A stretch of DNA of 41,158 nucleotides. It comes from Haemophilus sp. C1 (GTDB taxonomy: Bacteria > Pseudomonadota > Gammaproteobacteria > Enterobacterales > Pasteurellaceae). Position 1 is the first letter of the stretch, and each line of letters opens with the position of its first letter. The translations under genes were made by a program, and so were the position numbers. Location: contig NZ_LDVZ01000018.1 of assembly GCF_001276515.1 (NCBI RefSeq), positions 1-41,158 on the forward strand. The letters run 5' to 3'. This document shows, one piece after another, positions 1-7,728 of the stretch. Under the pieces are notes generated by a model. That model was given only the letters and a program-made list of their open reading frames with translations. It did not search any database and was not told the origin of the DNA.

Positions 1-2
1 GG

Positions 3-80
3 CTGGATTTGTATAATGAAGTGGCGGGGTTGAGTTGGGAGGATACTAATTTTATAAAAGAGGAGAGCTTGATATTTTAA
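3..80 (+). CDS. cas3: 3' end of probable cas3 (type I-C helicase-nuclease), cut by window edge
   Basis: An open frame enters from the left edge and ends at TAA 78-80. The 25 visible residues include GLSWED and end in KEESLIF. In type I-C loci cas3 lies directly upstream of cas5 on the same strand, and here cas5c, cas8c, cas7, cas4, cas1 and cas2 follow in the canonical order, so this is most simply the Cas3 C-terminus. The call rests mainly on synteny, since no helicase or HD motif is visible in so short a piece. The next gene is not cas5 but an inserted Thoeris operon. Whether cas3 itself is intact cannot be judged from here. Confidence 0.6.
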   Translation: MDLYNEVAGLSWEDTNFIKEESLIF

Positions 81-162
81 AATTTCAATCTGATTAAGTT
101 ATTTAACGTATGATTACGCAATGAAATTAACCTGCAACCATTTTATTAGAAGGAGAGTTCCT

Positions 163-780
163 ATGGGACGTAAAATTTTTATTTCATACAAATATAGTGA
201 TTCATCTGTAGAACGCTTATCACCTTATCAGGAAGCAACAGCTCGAGATTATGTTGATATTCTACAAGCAAAATTAGAAGAAGATGGCATCCATATAAAC
301 AAAGGAGAGAAAGACAATGAAAGTCTAGCTCAATTTAAAGATGAGACTATTCAAACAAAATTATCAGATAAGATTTTTGATAGTTCAGTAACAATAGTCT
401 TGCTTTCACCGAACATGAAGGAATGGTGGAACTCTGAAAGTGAACAATGGATTCCTTGGGAAATCGCATACTCTATTAAAAATAATAAAAGATCATTGTC
501 TTCAAGTAAGAGAAATGCAATTTTGCTGGTTGTATTACCTGATCTATCAGGCTGTTATTCTTATGTTAATAAAGAAGGTTTTTATTTTAATATTATTAAA
601 AGTAACAGAAATAACCTTCAACACTCTTATTCAGCCAAAAAGCTAAAGAATGGTTGTTCAAATTCCTATATGCTCAAGTGTAATTGGGATAATTTTATTT
701 CAAATGTCAATGGTTGGATTAATGCCGCCGTTGAAATTAAAGAAAATGCTGATAAGTATGCTATCAACACTAAAGTTTAG
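163..780 (+). CDS. thsB: Thoeris ThsB-type TIR-like protein (DUF1863 class), copy 1
   Basis: This 205-aa protein has the TIR-like fold seen in ThsB sensors. It starts MGRKIFISYKYSD, the first strand with its IS-K/H-S signature, and carries QWIPWEIAYSIKN around residues 100-113, where the Glu after PW is the expected NADase glutamate. In Thoeris, ThsB detects phage infection and makes a cyclic ADP-ribose isomer that activates ThsA. I start at ATG 163 because AGGAGAG lies six bases upstream and the protein then begins exactly at the first TIR strand; the in-frame ATG at 121 has no Shine-Dalgarno. It is followed ten bases later by a second TIR gene and then thsA. Base use is AT-rich, unlike the GC-rich cas genes downstream. 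Confidence 0.82.
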   Translation: MGRKIFISYKYSDSSVERLSPYQEATARDYVDILQAKLEEDGIHINKGEKDNESLAQFKDETIQTKLSDKIFDSSVTIVLLSPNMKEWWNSESEQWIPWEIAYSIKNNKRSLSSSKRNAILLVVLPDLSGCYSYVNKEGFYFNIIKSNRNNLQHSYSAKKLKNGCSNSYMLKCNWDNFISNVNGWINAAVEIKENADKYAINTKV

Positions 781-790
781 GAGTATATAA

Positions 791-1288
791 ATGGCTTATT
801 TTACCAAACAGGAAGCTCGCAACTATGCAAGAAGTGTTACAGCATCATTTGAGAGTTATTCAAGTAAACTGGAAAGTATCGTTGAAAGTCAAAAATATCA
901 ATATCGCTTTGATGTTTTTCTATCACATTCTGTTAAGGATGCTGAGCTAGTTCTTGGTGTTGTACGTATTTTAGAAGATATGGGGCAAAAAGTTTACGTA
1001 GATTGGGTAGTTGATCCACAACTTTCCAGGGATTCTGTAACAAAAGAAACTGCTGAAACATTGCGGGATAGGATGAAGCAATCTTCTAAATTGCTGTATT
1101 TAGCTACGGATAATGCTTCATCTTCTAAATGGATGCCTTGGGAATTAGGATACTTTGATGGATTGAAGTCTGGAAACGTAGCTATTTTACCTTTGGTTGA
1201 TTCTGTATACAGCTCATTCCAAGGACAAGAATATTTAGGGCTTTATCCTGCCTTAGGTAAAGATGATTTGAGAAGATTTTTAGGTTAA
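791..1288 (+). CDS. thsB: Thoeris ThsB-type TIR-domain protein, copy 2
   Basis: This 165-aa protein has about 35 residues of helical lead-in and then a TIR domain opening FDVFLSHSVKDAE (near residues 39-51). The second strand is KVYVDW, and the catalytic-glutamate motif is KWMPWELGYFDG near residues 115-126. It is probably an NAD-consuming signal producer that partners ThsA. Thoeris loci commonly carry more than one thsB with different sensing ranges, and the two copies here are clearly different subtypes. AGGAG at 779-783 overlaps the stop codon of the previous gene, so the two are likely translationally coupled. A 13-bp-stem hairpin separates it from thsA. Confidence 0.82.
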   Translation: MAYFTKQEARNYARSVTASFESYSSKLESIVESQKYQYRFDVFLSHSVKDAELVLGVVRILEDMGQKVYVDWVVDPQLSRDSVTKETAETLRDRMKQSSKLLYLATDNASSSKWMPWELGYFDGLKSGNVAILPLVDSVYSSFQGQEYLGLYPALGKDDLRRFLG

Positions 1289-1290
1289 TC

Positions 1291-1325
1291 ATATTGTGCT
1301 TTAGAGGGTTTCTAAAGCCCAATAT
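1291..1325 (+). promoter_or_regulatory. intercistronic hairpin between thsB copy 2 and thsA
   Basis: ATATTG (1291-1296) pairs with CAATAT (1320-1325), and GCTTTAG (1298-1304) pairs with CTAAAGC (1312-1318). This gives a 13-bp stem with one T/C mismatch and a 7-nt loop. No U-run follows, so a processing or mRNA-stability element, or partial attenuation of the effector gene, is more likely than a strong terminator. Confidence 0.55.
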
Positions 1326-1345
1326 AAATATTTATTGGAGTTGCT

Positions 1346-2785
1346 ATGGAATTCACCAAGAAACAGAAAAAATTTATCACTGATTTTGTTGTAGAGATTA
1401 AAAATGGTGATGCTGCAATTTTTGCTGGGGCAGGCTTATCAGCTCCAGCAGGCTTTGTTAATTGGAAAGGTTTGCTGAAAGATCTTGCAGAAGAACTAGG
1501 TCTTGATATTGAAAAAGAACATGATCTAATTGGAGTAGCTCAATATCATTTCAATCGGCATAAAAGAGGAAAAATAAACAATAAGATAATCAATGAGTTT
1601 ACTACATTAAGACAAGGCGGAGATAACCATAAGTTACTTTCTAAAATTGGTATTAGTACATTTTGGACAACTAACTATGAGCAATTAATTGAAAAAACTT
1701 TAGAGGCTGATGGAAAAACAGTAGAGAAAAAAATCAGAAATGAAGATTTTTCAAGAAATATCAAAAAGAAAGATGCCATTGTTTATAAAATGCATGGTGA
1801 TAAAGATTTACCTGATGAAGCAGTATTAATTAAAGATGATTATGAAACCTATCAGGACAAGAAAGAATTATTTGCTACCGCATTAAGAGGAGATTTGCTT
1901 TCAAAAACATTTTTGTTCATAGGCTTCAGTTTTGATGATCCAAATTTGGAATATATTTTGGGCAGAATTAAAGTCTTATTAAAAGATAATACGCCAACTC
2001 ATTATTGTTTTTTCAAAGAAGTATCGAGAGATGATTTTCATGATGATGAAAGCTACATGTATGCTAAAGTTAAGCAAGAACTAAAAATAGAAGATCTCAA
2101 GAGGTATGGCATTCATTCAATAATGATTAAAGAATATTCTGATATTACTGCCATTTTAAAAGAAATTGAAAGACGCTTAAAACGTAGCAATATCTTTATT
2201 TCTGGTGCTGCTCATAGTTATTCTCCTTTTTCTGAAGAGCAAGCTAAAGAACTTATACATAATCTTAGTTATAAGCTGGCAGAGAAAGAATATAAGATTA
2301 TTTCCGGTTATGGTTTAGGTATTGGAAGTATCGTTATTAATGGAGCGTTAGAATATAAATATCAGTCAAACTATCGCAATTTAGACGATTTATTAATTTT
2401 AAGACCATTTCCGCAAATACAATCAGGAGATAAATCTATTTCTGAAAGATGGACTGACTACAGAAATGAAATCATTTCTCAAGCTGGCATCGCTATTTTT
2501 ATGTTTGGAAACAAATTGAATAAAAATGGAGAAATCGTTCTTTCCAATGGCATGAAAGAAGAATTTGAGATTTGCTTACAACATAATGTGATTCCAATCC
2601 CAATTGGCTGTACTGGCTCAATATCTAAAGAGCTTTGGGATGATGTTGTAAAAAATCATACCGAACTATACTTTAATGATCAGTCATTGATAGATGAAAT
2701 AAGAACGCTAGACCAATCTGGTATTTCTAATGATGAAATTATTTCTACGGTGCTTTCTATTATCGATAAGTTACAAAATATGTAG
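1346..2785 (+). CDS. thsA: Thoeris effector ThsA (SIR2 NADase + SLOG/STALD sensor)
   Basis: The protein has 479 aa, close to the ~476 aa of Bacillus ThsA. The N-terminal SIR2 domain (about 15-270) contains [12 protein letters not shown] (28-39), [10 protein letters not shown] and YKMHGD, all typical NAD-binding/hydrolysing SIR2 motifs. From about residue 284 a SLOG-type domain begins with FISGAAHS, followed by [10 protein letters not shown] and [10 protein letters not shown]; this is the pocket that binds the cyclic ADP-ribose signal. On binding, ThsA depletes cellular NAD and infected cells abort. It starts ATG with TTGGAG upstream. No frame disruption is seen. The operon is thsB-thsB-thsA, co-directional with cas3 upstream and cas5c downstream. 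Confidence 0.9.
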   Translation: MEFTKKQKKFITDFVVEIKNGDAAIFAGAGLSAPAGFVNWKGLLKDLAEELGLDIEKEHDLIGVAQYHFNRHKRGKINNKIINEFTTLRQGGDNHKLLSKIGISTFWTTNYEQLIEKTLEADGKTVEKKIRNEDFSRNIKKKDAIVYKMHGDKDLPDEAVLIKDDYETYQDKKELFATALRGDLLSKTFLFIGFSFDDPNLEYILGRIKVLLKDNTPTHYCFFKEVSRDDFHDDESYMYAKVKQELKIEDLKRYGIHSIMIKEYSDITAILKEIERRLKRSNIFISGAAHSYSPFSEEQAKELIHNLSYKLAEKEYKIISGYGLGIGSIVINGALEYKYQSNYRNLDDLLILRPFPQIQSGDKSISERWTDYRNEIISQAGIAIFMFGNKLNKNGEIVLSNGMKEEFEICLQHNVIPIPIGCTGSISKELWDDVVKNHTELYFNDQSLIDEIRTLDQSGISNDEIISTVLSIIDKLQNM

Positions 2786-2789
2786 CAAC

Positions 2790-2841
2790 AAGTGCGGTCA
2801 ATTCTCCCAACGTCTTCAAAACGTCGTCTGAAACCGCACTT
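2790..2841 (+). terminator. facing uptake signals (USS pair), probable thsA terminator
   Basis: AAGTGCGGT (2790-2798) and ACCGCACTT (2833-2841) form a 9-bp inverted pair with a 34-nt loop just after the thsA stop. Haemophilus often uses opposed uptake signals as terminators, but this loop is unusually long. The 12 bases at 2821-2832, abutting the second copy, are a Neisseria-type uptake sequence (separate entry). Confidence 0.45.
2821..2832 (+). repeat. Neisseria-type DNA uptake sequence (11/12 to AG-mucDUS)
   Basis: ACGTCGTCTGAA matches the Neisseria mucosa-type dialect AGGTCGTCTGAA at 11 of 12 positions, with the full 10-base core GTCGTCTGAA. The identical 12-mer recurs at 3851-3862. It directly abuts a Haemophilus uptake signal at 2833. 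Confidence 0.65.
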
Positions 2842-2862
2842 TCCAACCAAAAGGAGAACCAA

Positions 2863-3537
2863 ATGAACCAAATCCGCCTACACATTTGGGGCGATTATGC
2901 CTGTTTTACCCGTCCGGAGATGAAGGTGGAGCGGGTGTCTTATGATGTCATCACGCCGTCGGCGGCGCGCGGGATTTTGGCGTCGGTGCATTGGAAGCTG
3001 GCGATTCGGTGAGTGATTGACCGGATTTATGTGTTGAAGCCGATTCGGTTTGAGTCGGTGCGGCGCAATGAGTTGGGCGGCAAGATTTCGGCGGGTAAGG
3101 TCAGCGGGGCGATGAAGCGCAAGAGTGTTGCCGATTTATATATGTTGATTGAAGACGACCGCCAGCAGCGCGCGGCGATGGTGCTTAAAGACGTGGCTTA
3201 TGTGATTGAAGCCCATGCGGTGCTGACGGCAAAAGCAGGGGCGGATGAGACCGTTACCAAGCATATTGAGATGTTCAAACGCCGTGCGAAAAAAGGGCAA
3301 TGCTTTCAGCAGCCTTGTTTGGGCGTACGTGAATTTCCTGCCGATTTTGCGTTGATTGATGAAGGCGAGTCGCTGCCGCTGTCGGCGTTATCGGAAAACG
3401 AGGCAAACCGCGATTTGGGCTGGATGCTGCACGATATTGATTTTGAACACGGCAACATGCCGCATTTTTTCCGCGCACAAATGAAAGATGGCGTGATTGA
3501 TGTGCCGCCGTTTTACGCCGAGGAGGTGAAAGCATGA
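2863..3537 (+). pseudogene. cas5: cas5c (Cascade subunit / pre-crRNA nuclease), interrupted by in-frame TGA
   Basis: Type I-C Cas5 normally cuts the pre-crRNA and caps the crRNA 5' handle in Cascade. The frame opens at ATG 2863 after AAGGAG with [20 protein letters not shown], a typical Cas5c N-terminus. It runs 49 codons to WKLAIR, meets TGA at 3010-3012, and continues in the same frame as VIDRIYVLKPIRFESV through to the stop at 3535-3537. The reconstructed length is 224 codons, normal for the family. The TGA probably replaces a TGG Trp codon, a single-base change. A GTG lies immediately after the stop (3013), so re-initiation could yield a 174-aa C-terminal piece, but without the N-terminal strands this is unlikely to be active. 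The frame overlaps cas8c by ATGA. Confidence 0.88.
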
Positions 3538-3664
3538 TTCTTGCGTCCCTTGCCCGCTATTACCGCCGTTTGGCAGCGGAAACCGATGAAATGGGCAATC
3601 CGAAAGTGCCTTCTTATGGCTTTAGCGAGGAAAAAATCGGCTGGATTTTGGTATTGGATAAAGA

Positions 3665-3676
3665 AGACCGTCTGAA
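3665..3676 (+). repeat. Neisseria-type uptake sequence variant (11/12 to AG-DUS)
   Basis: AGACCGTCTGAA differs from AG-DUS AGGCCGTCTGAA at one position. It lies inside cas8c, about 20 bases upstream of the frameshift. Confidence 0.5.
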
Positions 3677-3850
3677 AACCGTTGTGCCGATCTGACAGCT
3701 GATAAAAAGCCGCAACCGAAGCTGATGAGCGTGCCGCGCCCTGAAAAACGCACATCGGGCATCAAGCCGAATTTTTTGTGGGATAAAACCGCCTACGCGT
3801 TTGGCGTGGAAGCCAATAAAAACAAAGCCGAAGCCAAAGAAAAAACCTTT

Positions 3851-3862
3851 ACGTCGTCTGAA
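3851..3862 (+). repeat. Neisseria-type uptake sequence variant, second copy of the 12-mer at 2821
   Basis: ACGTCGTCTGAA is identical to the copy at 2821-2832 and 11/12 to AG-mucDUS. It lies inside cas8c. Confidence 0.55.
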
Positions 3863-5322
3863 AAAACCTTTGAAGCCTTCAAGCAATATCATCTCGATTT
3901 ATTGCAAAACAGCGAAGATGAAGGCTTACAAGCCTTGTGCCGTTTTCTGCAAAACTGGCTACCTGAAAATTTTGCTGCCGAAAACCTGCCTACCGAAATG
4001 CTTGATGCCAATATTGCATTTTCTTTTGAAAAAACGACCGCTTGTATTCATAAACGAGAAGCAGCACAGGCTATATGGGCTAACTGTCTGAAAAGTGATG
4101 AGGCTGAAAAAGGCCTATGCTTGATTAGCGGCGATACTGCCCCGATTGCGCGGCTGCATCCTGCAATTAAAGGCGTATTTGGCGGGCAAAGTTCCGGCGG
4201 TTCGATTATTTCGTTCAACAAAGAAGCCTTTGCTTCGTTTGGCAAGGAGCAAGGCGCAAATGCGCCCGTTTCCGAACAATCCGCGTTTGCCTACACCACT
4301 GCGCTGAACTATCTGTTGCGCCGTGAAAATAATCACTGCTTGACCATCGGCGACGCCAGTACGGTCTTTTGGGCGGAAGCGGATGATAATGCCACAGCGC
4401 AGGCTGCCGAGGGCTTCTTCGCGCAAGTGTTCACGCCGCCGGATGATGAACAAGAAAGCGCCAAAGTTTTCAATGTGTTGGAACAAATCGGCAAAGGTCG
4501 TCCGCTGCAAGAAATTGCGCCCGAACTCTCTCCCAATACCCGTTTTTATATTTTAGGGCTTGCTCCTAATGCCGCACGGATTTCTGTTCGGTTTTGGCTG
4601 GACACCACGTTTGGGCAGTTGGCGGAAAATTTGGCGCAGCATTGGCAAGATTTAGCCCTTGAGCCTTGCGCATGGAAAACGCTGCCGTCGATTTGGCGAC
4701 TCTTGTTGCAAACTGCTGTATTGGGCAAAAGCGAAAACATCTCGTCCGTGTTGGCAGGCGAAATGACCCGCGCCGTGATTTGCGGCACGCCGTATCCCAT
4801 GAGTTTACTGTCGCAACTGATTACCCGAATCCGCACCGACGGCGACGTGAACAGTCTGCGCGTGGCAATGATGAAAGCCGTATTAGAGCGGCGTTTTAGA
4901 AAAGGTTTTATCGAAGAAGGAGTTCCTATGAGTTTGAACAATGAAAATCCGAATCGCGCCTATCTTTTAGGGCGACTGTTTGCCGTGTTGGAGCGCATTC
5001 AATATCAGGCGTTGGGCGAATTAAACGCCGGTGTCGCCGACCGCTATTACGGCTCTGCCTCCGCCGTGCCGTTTTCGGTTTTTCCGCGCCTTTTGTCGGG
5101 TGCAAAACACCATTTGTCGCGCTTGCGTAAAGACAAAGCCGGCATGGCGGTGAATTTGGATAAAGATTTGGGCGAAATCATTGCCAAACTGCCCGAAACC
5201 TTTCCGCGCCATTTGAGCATTGACGAGCAAGGCCGCTTCGCCATCGGCTATTACCATCAAAAACAAAGCTATTTTGCTAAAAAAGAAACCGCTGAAACCA
5301 TTGAAAACTAAGGAGCCAGAAA

Positions 5323-6189
5323 ATGTCTGCCATTCAAAACCGCTATGAATTTGTTTACTTTTTTGACGTCACCAACGGCAACCCCAACGGCGATCCCGAT
5401 GCGGGCAATATGCCGCGTCTTGACCCCGAATCCAGCAAAGGCTTGGTAACCGATGTCTGCCTGAAGCGCAAAATCCGTAATTTTGTAGAAATCAGCAGCG
5501 AAAACGAAGCCGGTTACGAAATTTACGTCAAAGAAAAAAGCGTGTTAAACCTGCAAAACAAACGCGCTTATGAAGCACTTGGCATTGAATCTGAAGCCAA
5601 AAAATTGCCAAAAGATGAAGCCAAAGCCCGCGACATTACCGCTTGGATGTGTAAAAACTTCTTCGATATCCGCACCTTCGGCGCTGTGATGACCACCGAA
5701 GTCAACAGCGGACAAGTGCGCGGCCCGGTGCAACTGGCGTTCGCCCAATCCATCGACCCGATTGTGCCGCTGGAAGTTTCTATCACCCGCATGGCAGTCA
5801 CCAACGAAAAAGACTTGGAAAAAGAACGCACCATGGGGCGTAAATACATTGTCCCTTATGCGCTCTACCGCGTGCACGGTTTTATCTCCGCCAACCTTGC
5901 CGCCAAAACTGGTTTTTCAGACGACGACTTAGCCAAACTCTGGCAAGCCCTGACGCTGATGTTTGAGCACGACCGCTCCGCCGCCCGTGGCGAAATGGCG
6001 GCACGCAAACTGATCGTTTTCAAACACGACAGTGCGCTCGGCAGCCAGCCTGCACATAAATTATTTGACGCCGTGAAAGTCGAATGCGTAAACGGCGAAT
6101 CAGGTACGCTGGCAAGCAGTTTCAGCGATTACAAAATCAGCGTGGTTTCAGACGGGCTAAATGGCGTGAGTGTGGAAGAATATTTGTAA
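5323..6189 (+). CDS. cas7: Cas7 (Csd2), type I-C Cascade backbone
   Basis: The 288-aa product is a full-length Csd2/Cas7 protein. It opens [20 protein letters not shown] with the [15 protein letters not shown] motif (about 19-33) that defines this RAMP family, followed by [12 protein letters not shown] (about 44-55). The central region [11 protein letters not shown] and the C-terminal [14 protein letters not shown] are also typical. Cas7 copies polymerise along the crRNA. AAGGAG precedes the ATG, and the gene lies eleven bases after cas8c. The frame is intact although its partners cas5c and cas8c are broken, so a full Cascade is not expected. Codon use is GC-rich like the other cas genes. Confidence 0.95.
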   Translation: MSAIQNRYEFVYFFDVTNGNPNGDPDAGNMPRLDPESSKGLVTDVCLKRKIRNFVEISSENEAGYEIYVKEKSVLNLQNKRAYEALGIESEAKKLPKDEAKARDITAWMCKNFFDIRTFGAVMTTEVNSGQVRGPVQLAFAQSIDPIVPLEVSITRMAVTNEKDLEKERTMGRKYIVPYALYRVHGFISANLAAKTGFSDDDLAKLWQALTLMFEHDRSAARGEMAARKLIVFKHDSALGSQPAHKLFDAVKVECVNGESGTLASSFSDYKISVVSDGLNGVSVEEYL

Positions 6190-6228
6190 AAATGCCTGAA
6201 AAAAACACCGCTTGCATTGCAGAAGTCG

Positions 6229-6293
6229 GTAGGGTGGGCTTCAGCCCACCGTTTCAACAAATATAAAGGATTGATGGGCTAAAGTCCATCCTA
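6229..6293. repeat. REP-like hairpin pair with GTAG foot (BIME-like)
   Basis: Two inverted copies of a ~22-base unit flank a 21-base spacer. The first runs from GTAGGG through the perfect palindrome GGTGGGCT-TC-AGCCCACC (6233-6250). The second is its imperfect reverse complement and ends in CATCCTAC (to 6293), with four differences. A GTAG tetranucleotide at the foot of a GC-rich hairpin is the hallmark of REP sequences mobilised by RAYT (TnpA-REP) transposases. It lies directly upstream of the inserted gene at 6423. Confidence 0.6.
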
Positions 6294-6365
6294 CGAAACT
6301 AATACAAATAAATTTCATAAAGTCGCCATTCTTTAATTTAGAACATGTAATGTGTTTTTTTTGTG

Positions 6366-6394
6366 TTTGCATTTGTGTTATTTATTGATATGAT
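6366..6394 (+). promoter_or_regulatory. promoter of the RHH/PUA-like cargo gene
   Basis: TTTGCA (6366-6371) is followed after 17 bases by TATGAT (6389-6394), preceded by TGA at 6386, giving an extended -10. It lies about 30 bases before the GTG start, in AT-rich sequence after the REP pair, so this gene need not depend on cas transcription. Confidence 0.5.
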
Positions 6395-6422
6395 GGATTC
6401 GTTAATATGAAAGGAGTATTCA

Positions 6423-7046
6423 GTGAAAAATTTTATCCAAAACCTAGAAAATGAGTTTGTTGAAAAAAATCAGGAAAAAACAACGTTCAGTATTCGCCTT
6501 TCTGTAAAAGAAGATTTGATCTTGCAGGAAATTGCTGAAAGTTTTGATCTTTCGCGGCAGGAACTATTGCATCGTCTGATTACAGAGCAAATTATCGTTC
6601 CGTGGAAACAACGCTTTGAGGCACAGGCAAATGAAGAGCTTGAGCTGGATGGAGAGGAGTCAACTCAATATTTTTTGTTGAACACAAATAAAGTCAATGA
6701 TATCGACGATCATAAATTTATGTTAGAAAAACAGGTGGCTGCGGCATTTGAAGATGGTTATAAAGAAAAAATTGACAAATTCAAAAAAGGTGATTGGGTA
6801 TTTTTATATGAGTCAGGGCAAGGAATCGTGGCATTTGGGCAGGCATCAGGTAAGCTAGAAAAAGCACCGCATTATGGGCGGGAGGATAAAACCTATTATC
6901 AGCGCTTGGACGGTTTTACCTGTTTACCAAAAGCTATTAAAGCTAGCGAAGTCAAAAAGATTTTAAGCCGTTCTTTTCCCTTTGCTCAAACCTTGGCGCG
7001 AATTGTTGATGGGGAAAAATTATTATCAGAAATTAAAAAGCGATAA
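6423..7046 (+). CDS. ribbon-helix-helix + PUA/EVE-like protein inserted between cas7 and cas4
   Basis: The 207-aa protein is not a Cas family member. Residues about 20-60 (TTFSIRLSVKEDLILQEIAE, then DLSRQELLHRLI) read as a ribbon-helix-helix DNA-binding domain. After an acidic linker, residues about 115-190 (KKGDWVFLYESGQGIVAFGQ, TYYQRLDGF, IKASEVKKIL) resemble a PUA/EVE-like fold, the class that in defence contexts can bind modified bases. Function is inferred only from fold-like motifs. The start is GTG 6423 with AAGGAG six bases upstream; the nearby ATG 6407 is out of frame. It has its own promoter, is AT-rich, and splits the cas7-cas4 junction, so it is later cargo. Confidence 0.6.
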   Translation: MKNFIQNLENEFVEKNQEKTTFSIRLSVKEDLILQEIAESFDLSRQELLHRLITEQIIVPWKQRFEAQANEELELDGEESTQYFLLNTNKVNDIDDHKFMLEKQVAAAFEDGYKEKIDKFKKGDWVFLYESGQGIVAFGQASGKLEKAPHYGREDKTYYQRLDGFTCLPKAIKASEVKKILSRSFPFAQTLARIVDGEKLLSEIKKR

Positions 7047-7055
7047 ACATACATT

Positions 7056-7664
7056 ATGCAAATTATTCCCCTTTCCGCCTTGCAACACTACGCTTTCTGC
7101 CCGCGCCAATGTGCCTTGATTCATAACGAGCAGGCGTGGGCGGAGAACTATTTGACCGCACAGGGCAAGGCGCTGCATGAGCGGGTGGATTCGGGGGAGC
7201 CGGAAACGCGCAAGGGCGTGCGTTTTGAGCGGACGGTGCATGTGTCGGCGGAGAAACTGGGCATCAGCGGCGTGTTGGATTTGGTGGAAGTGGACACGAA
7301 AACAGGCCGTCTGAAACCTGTGGAATACAAACGCGGCAAGCCCAAACCCGATCCGATGGATGAAATCCAGCTTTGCGCCCAAGGCTTGTGCTTGGAAGAA
7401 ATGACAGGGCAAACCGTCTCCGAGGGCGCGTTGTGGTATATGCAAACCCGCCACCGCCTCCCCGTCGTGTTTTCAGACGACCTGCGCGCCCAAACACTCG
7501 CCACCATCGCCGCCGTGCGCGAACTTCTAAACAGCGGCCAAACCCCACCGCCCGATTACGGCAAACGCTGCAAAGCCTGCTCGCTGGTGGAGATTTGCCA
7601 GCCGGAATTGTTGGGGAAACGGGATAGGAGTGTGGGGTATGTGGCGGGGTTGTTTGGAGAATAG
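7056..7664 (+). CDS. cas4: Cas4 adaptation nuclease
   Basis: The 202-aa protein trims prespacers next to the PAM and works with Cas1-Cas2. The first Fe-S cysteine is in FCPRQCALIH (about 14-23), and the C-terminal cysteine group is GKRCKACSLVEIC (about 168-180). The nuclease core shows GVLDLVE and PVEYKRGK, the Asp and Glu-x-Lys of the PD-(D/E)xK/RecB fold, followed by QLCAQGLCLEE. It starts at ATG 7056 nine bases after the preceding stop. The frame looks intact. It holds two exact Neisseria uptake sequences (7304, 7472), the strongest evidence of donor origin in the locus. Confidence 0.93.
   Translation: MQIIPLSALQHYAFCPRQCALIHNEQAWAENYLTAQGKALHERVDSGEPETRKGVRFERTVHVSAEKLGISGVLDLVEVDTKTGRLKPVEYKRGKPKPDPMDEIQLCAQGLCLEEMTGQTVSEGALWYMQTRHRLPVVFSDDLRAQTLATIAAVRELLNSGQTPPPDYGKRCKACSLVEICQPELLGKRDRSVGYVAGLFGE
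7304..7315 (+). repeat. exact Neisseria AG-DUS uptake sequence in cas4
   Basis: AGGCCGTCTGAA is a 12/12 match to the AG-DUS dialect of Neisseria. Haemophilus uses an unrelated signal, so this marks Neisseriaceae-derived DNA. Confidence 0.8.
7472..7483 (-). repeat. exact Neisseria AG-mucDUS uptake sequence in cas4
   Basis: TTCAGACGACCT on the + strand reads AGGTCGTCTGAA on the - strand, a 12/12 match to the N. mucosa-type dialect. It lies 156 bases from the AG-DUS copy in the same gene. Confidence 0.8.
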
Positions 7665-7693
7665 GTTGTTTTTTTCCTCTAGTAGGTTAGGTG

Positions 7694-7728
7694 TATAATA
7701 TTATTAATTTTTTGTATAGGAGATTTAT
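7694..7728 (+). promoter_or_regulatory. -10 box and ribosome site of the two-TM cargo gene
   Basis: TATAAT at 7694-7699 is a consensus -10 in AT-rich sequence after the cas4 stop, and AGGAG lies at 7717-7721 before ATG 7729. No good -35 is visible at 16-18 bases. Confidence 0.4.

Larger units (their letters stand above)
3534..5311 (+). pseudogene. cas8c: cas8c (Csd1, type I-C large subunit), frameshifted near codon 50
   Basis: Cas8c is the Cascade large subunit that recognises the PAM. The start codon ATG 3534 overlaps the cas5c stop, and the frame begins MILASLARYYRRLA, the conserved Csd1 N-terminus. It runs to KTVVPI and hits TGA at 3696-3698. Homology then resumes in another frame (DLTADKKPQPKLM, then FLWDKTAYAFGV) and continues to 5311. 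Net loss of one base (or an equivalent change) around 3680-3697 explains the shift. The reconstructed protein is about 592 aa, as expected. An ATG at 3725 could start a 528-aa product lacking the first ~64 residues. It has Neisseria-like base composition and carries uptake-sequence variants at 3665 and 3851. Confidence 0.88.

Noticed and set aside
121..162. ATG 121 as start of the first TIR gene
   Set aside because: No ribosome site, and the extra 14 residues precede the natural first strand; AGGAGAG favours ATG 163.
1346..2785. SLOG domain of ThsA as a CRISPR-linked (type III, CARF-like) signalling effector
   Set aside because: Domain order SIR2-SLOG with two TIR genes is Thoeris; no Cas10 or CARF protein is present.
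3010..3012. TGA in cas5c as a recoded (selenocysteine) codon
   Set aside because: Cas5c has no such residue, and TGG-to-TGA is a common nonsense change in a locus with other lesions.
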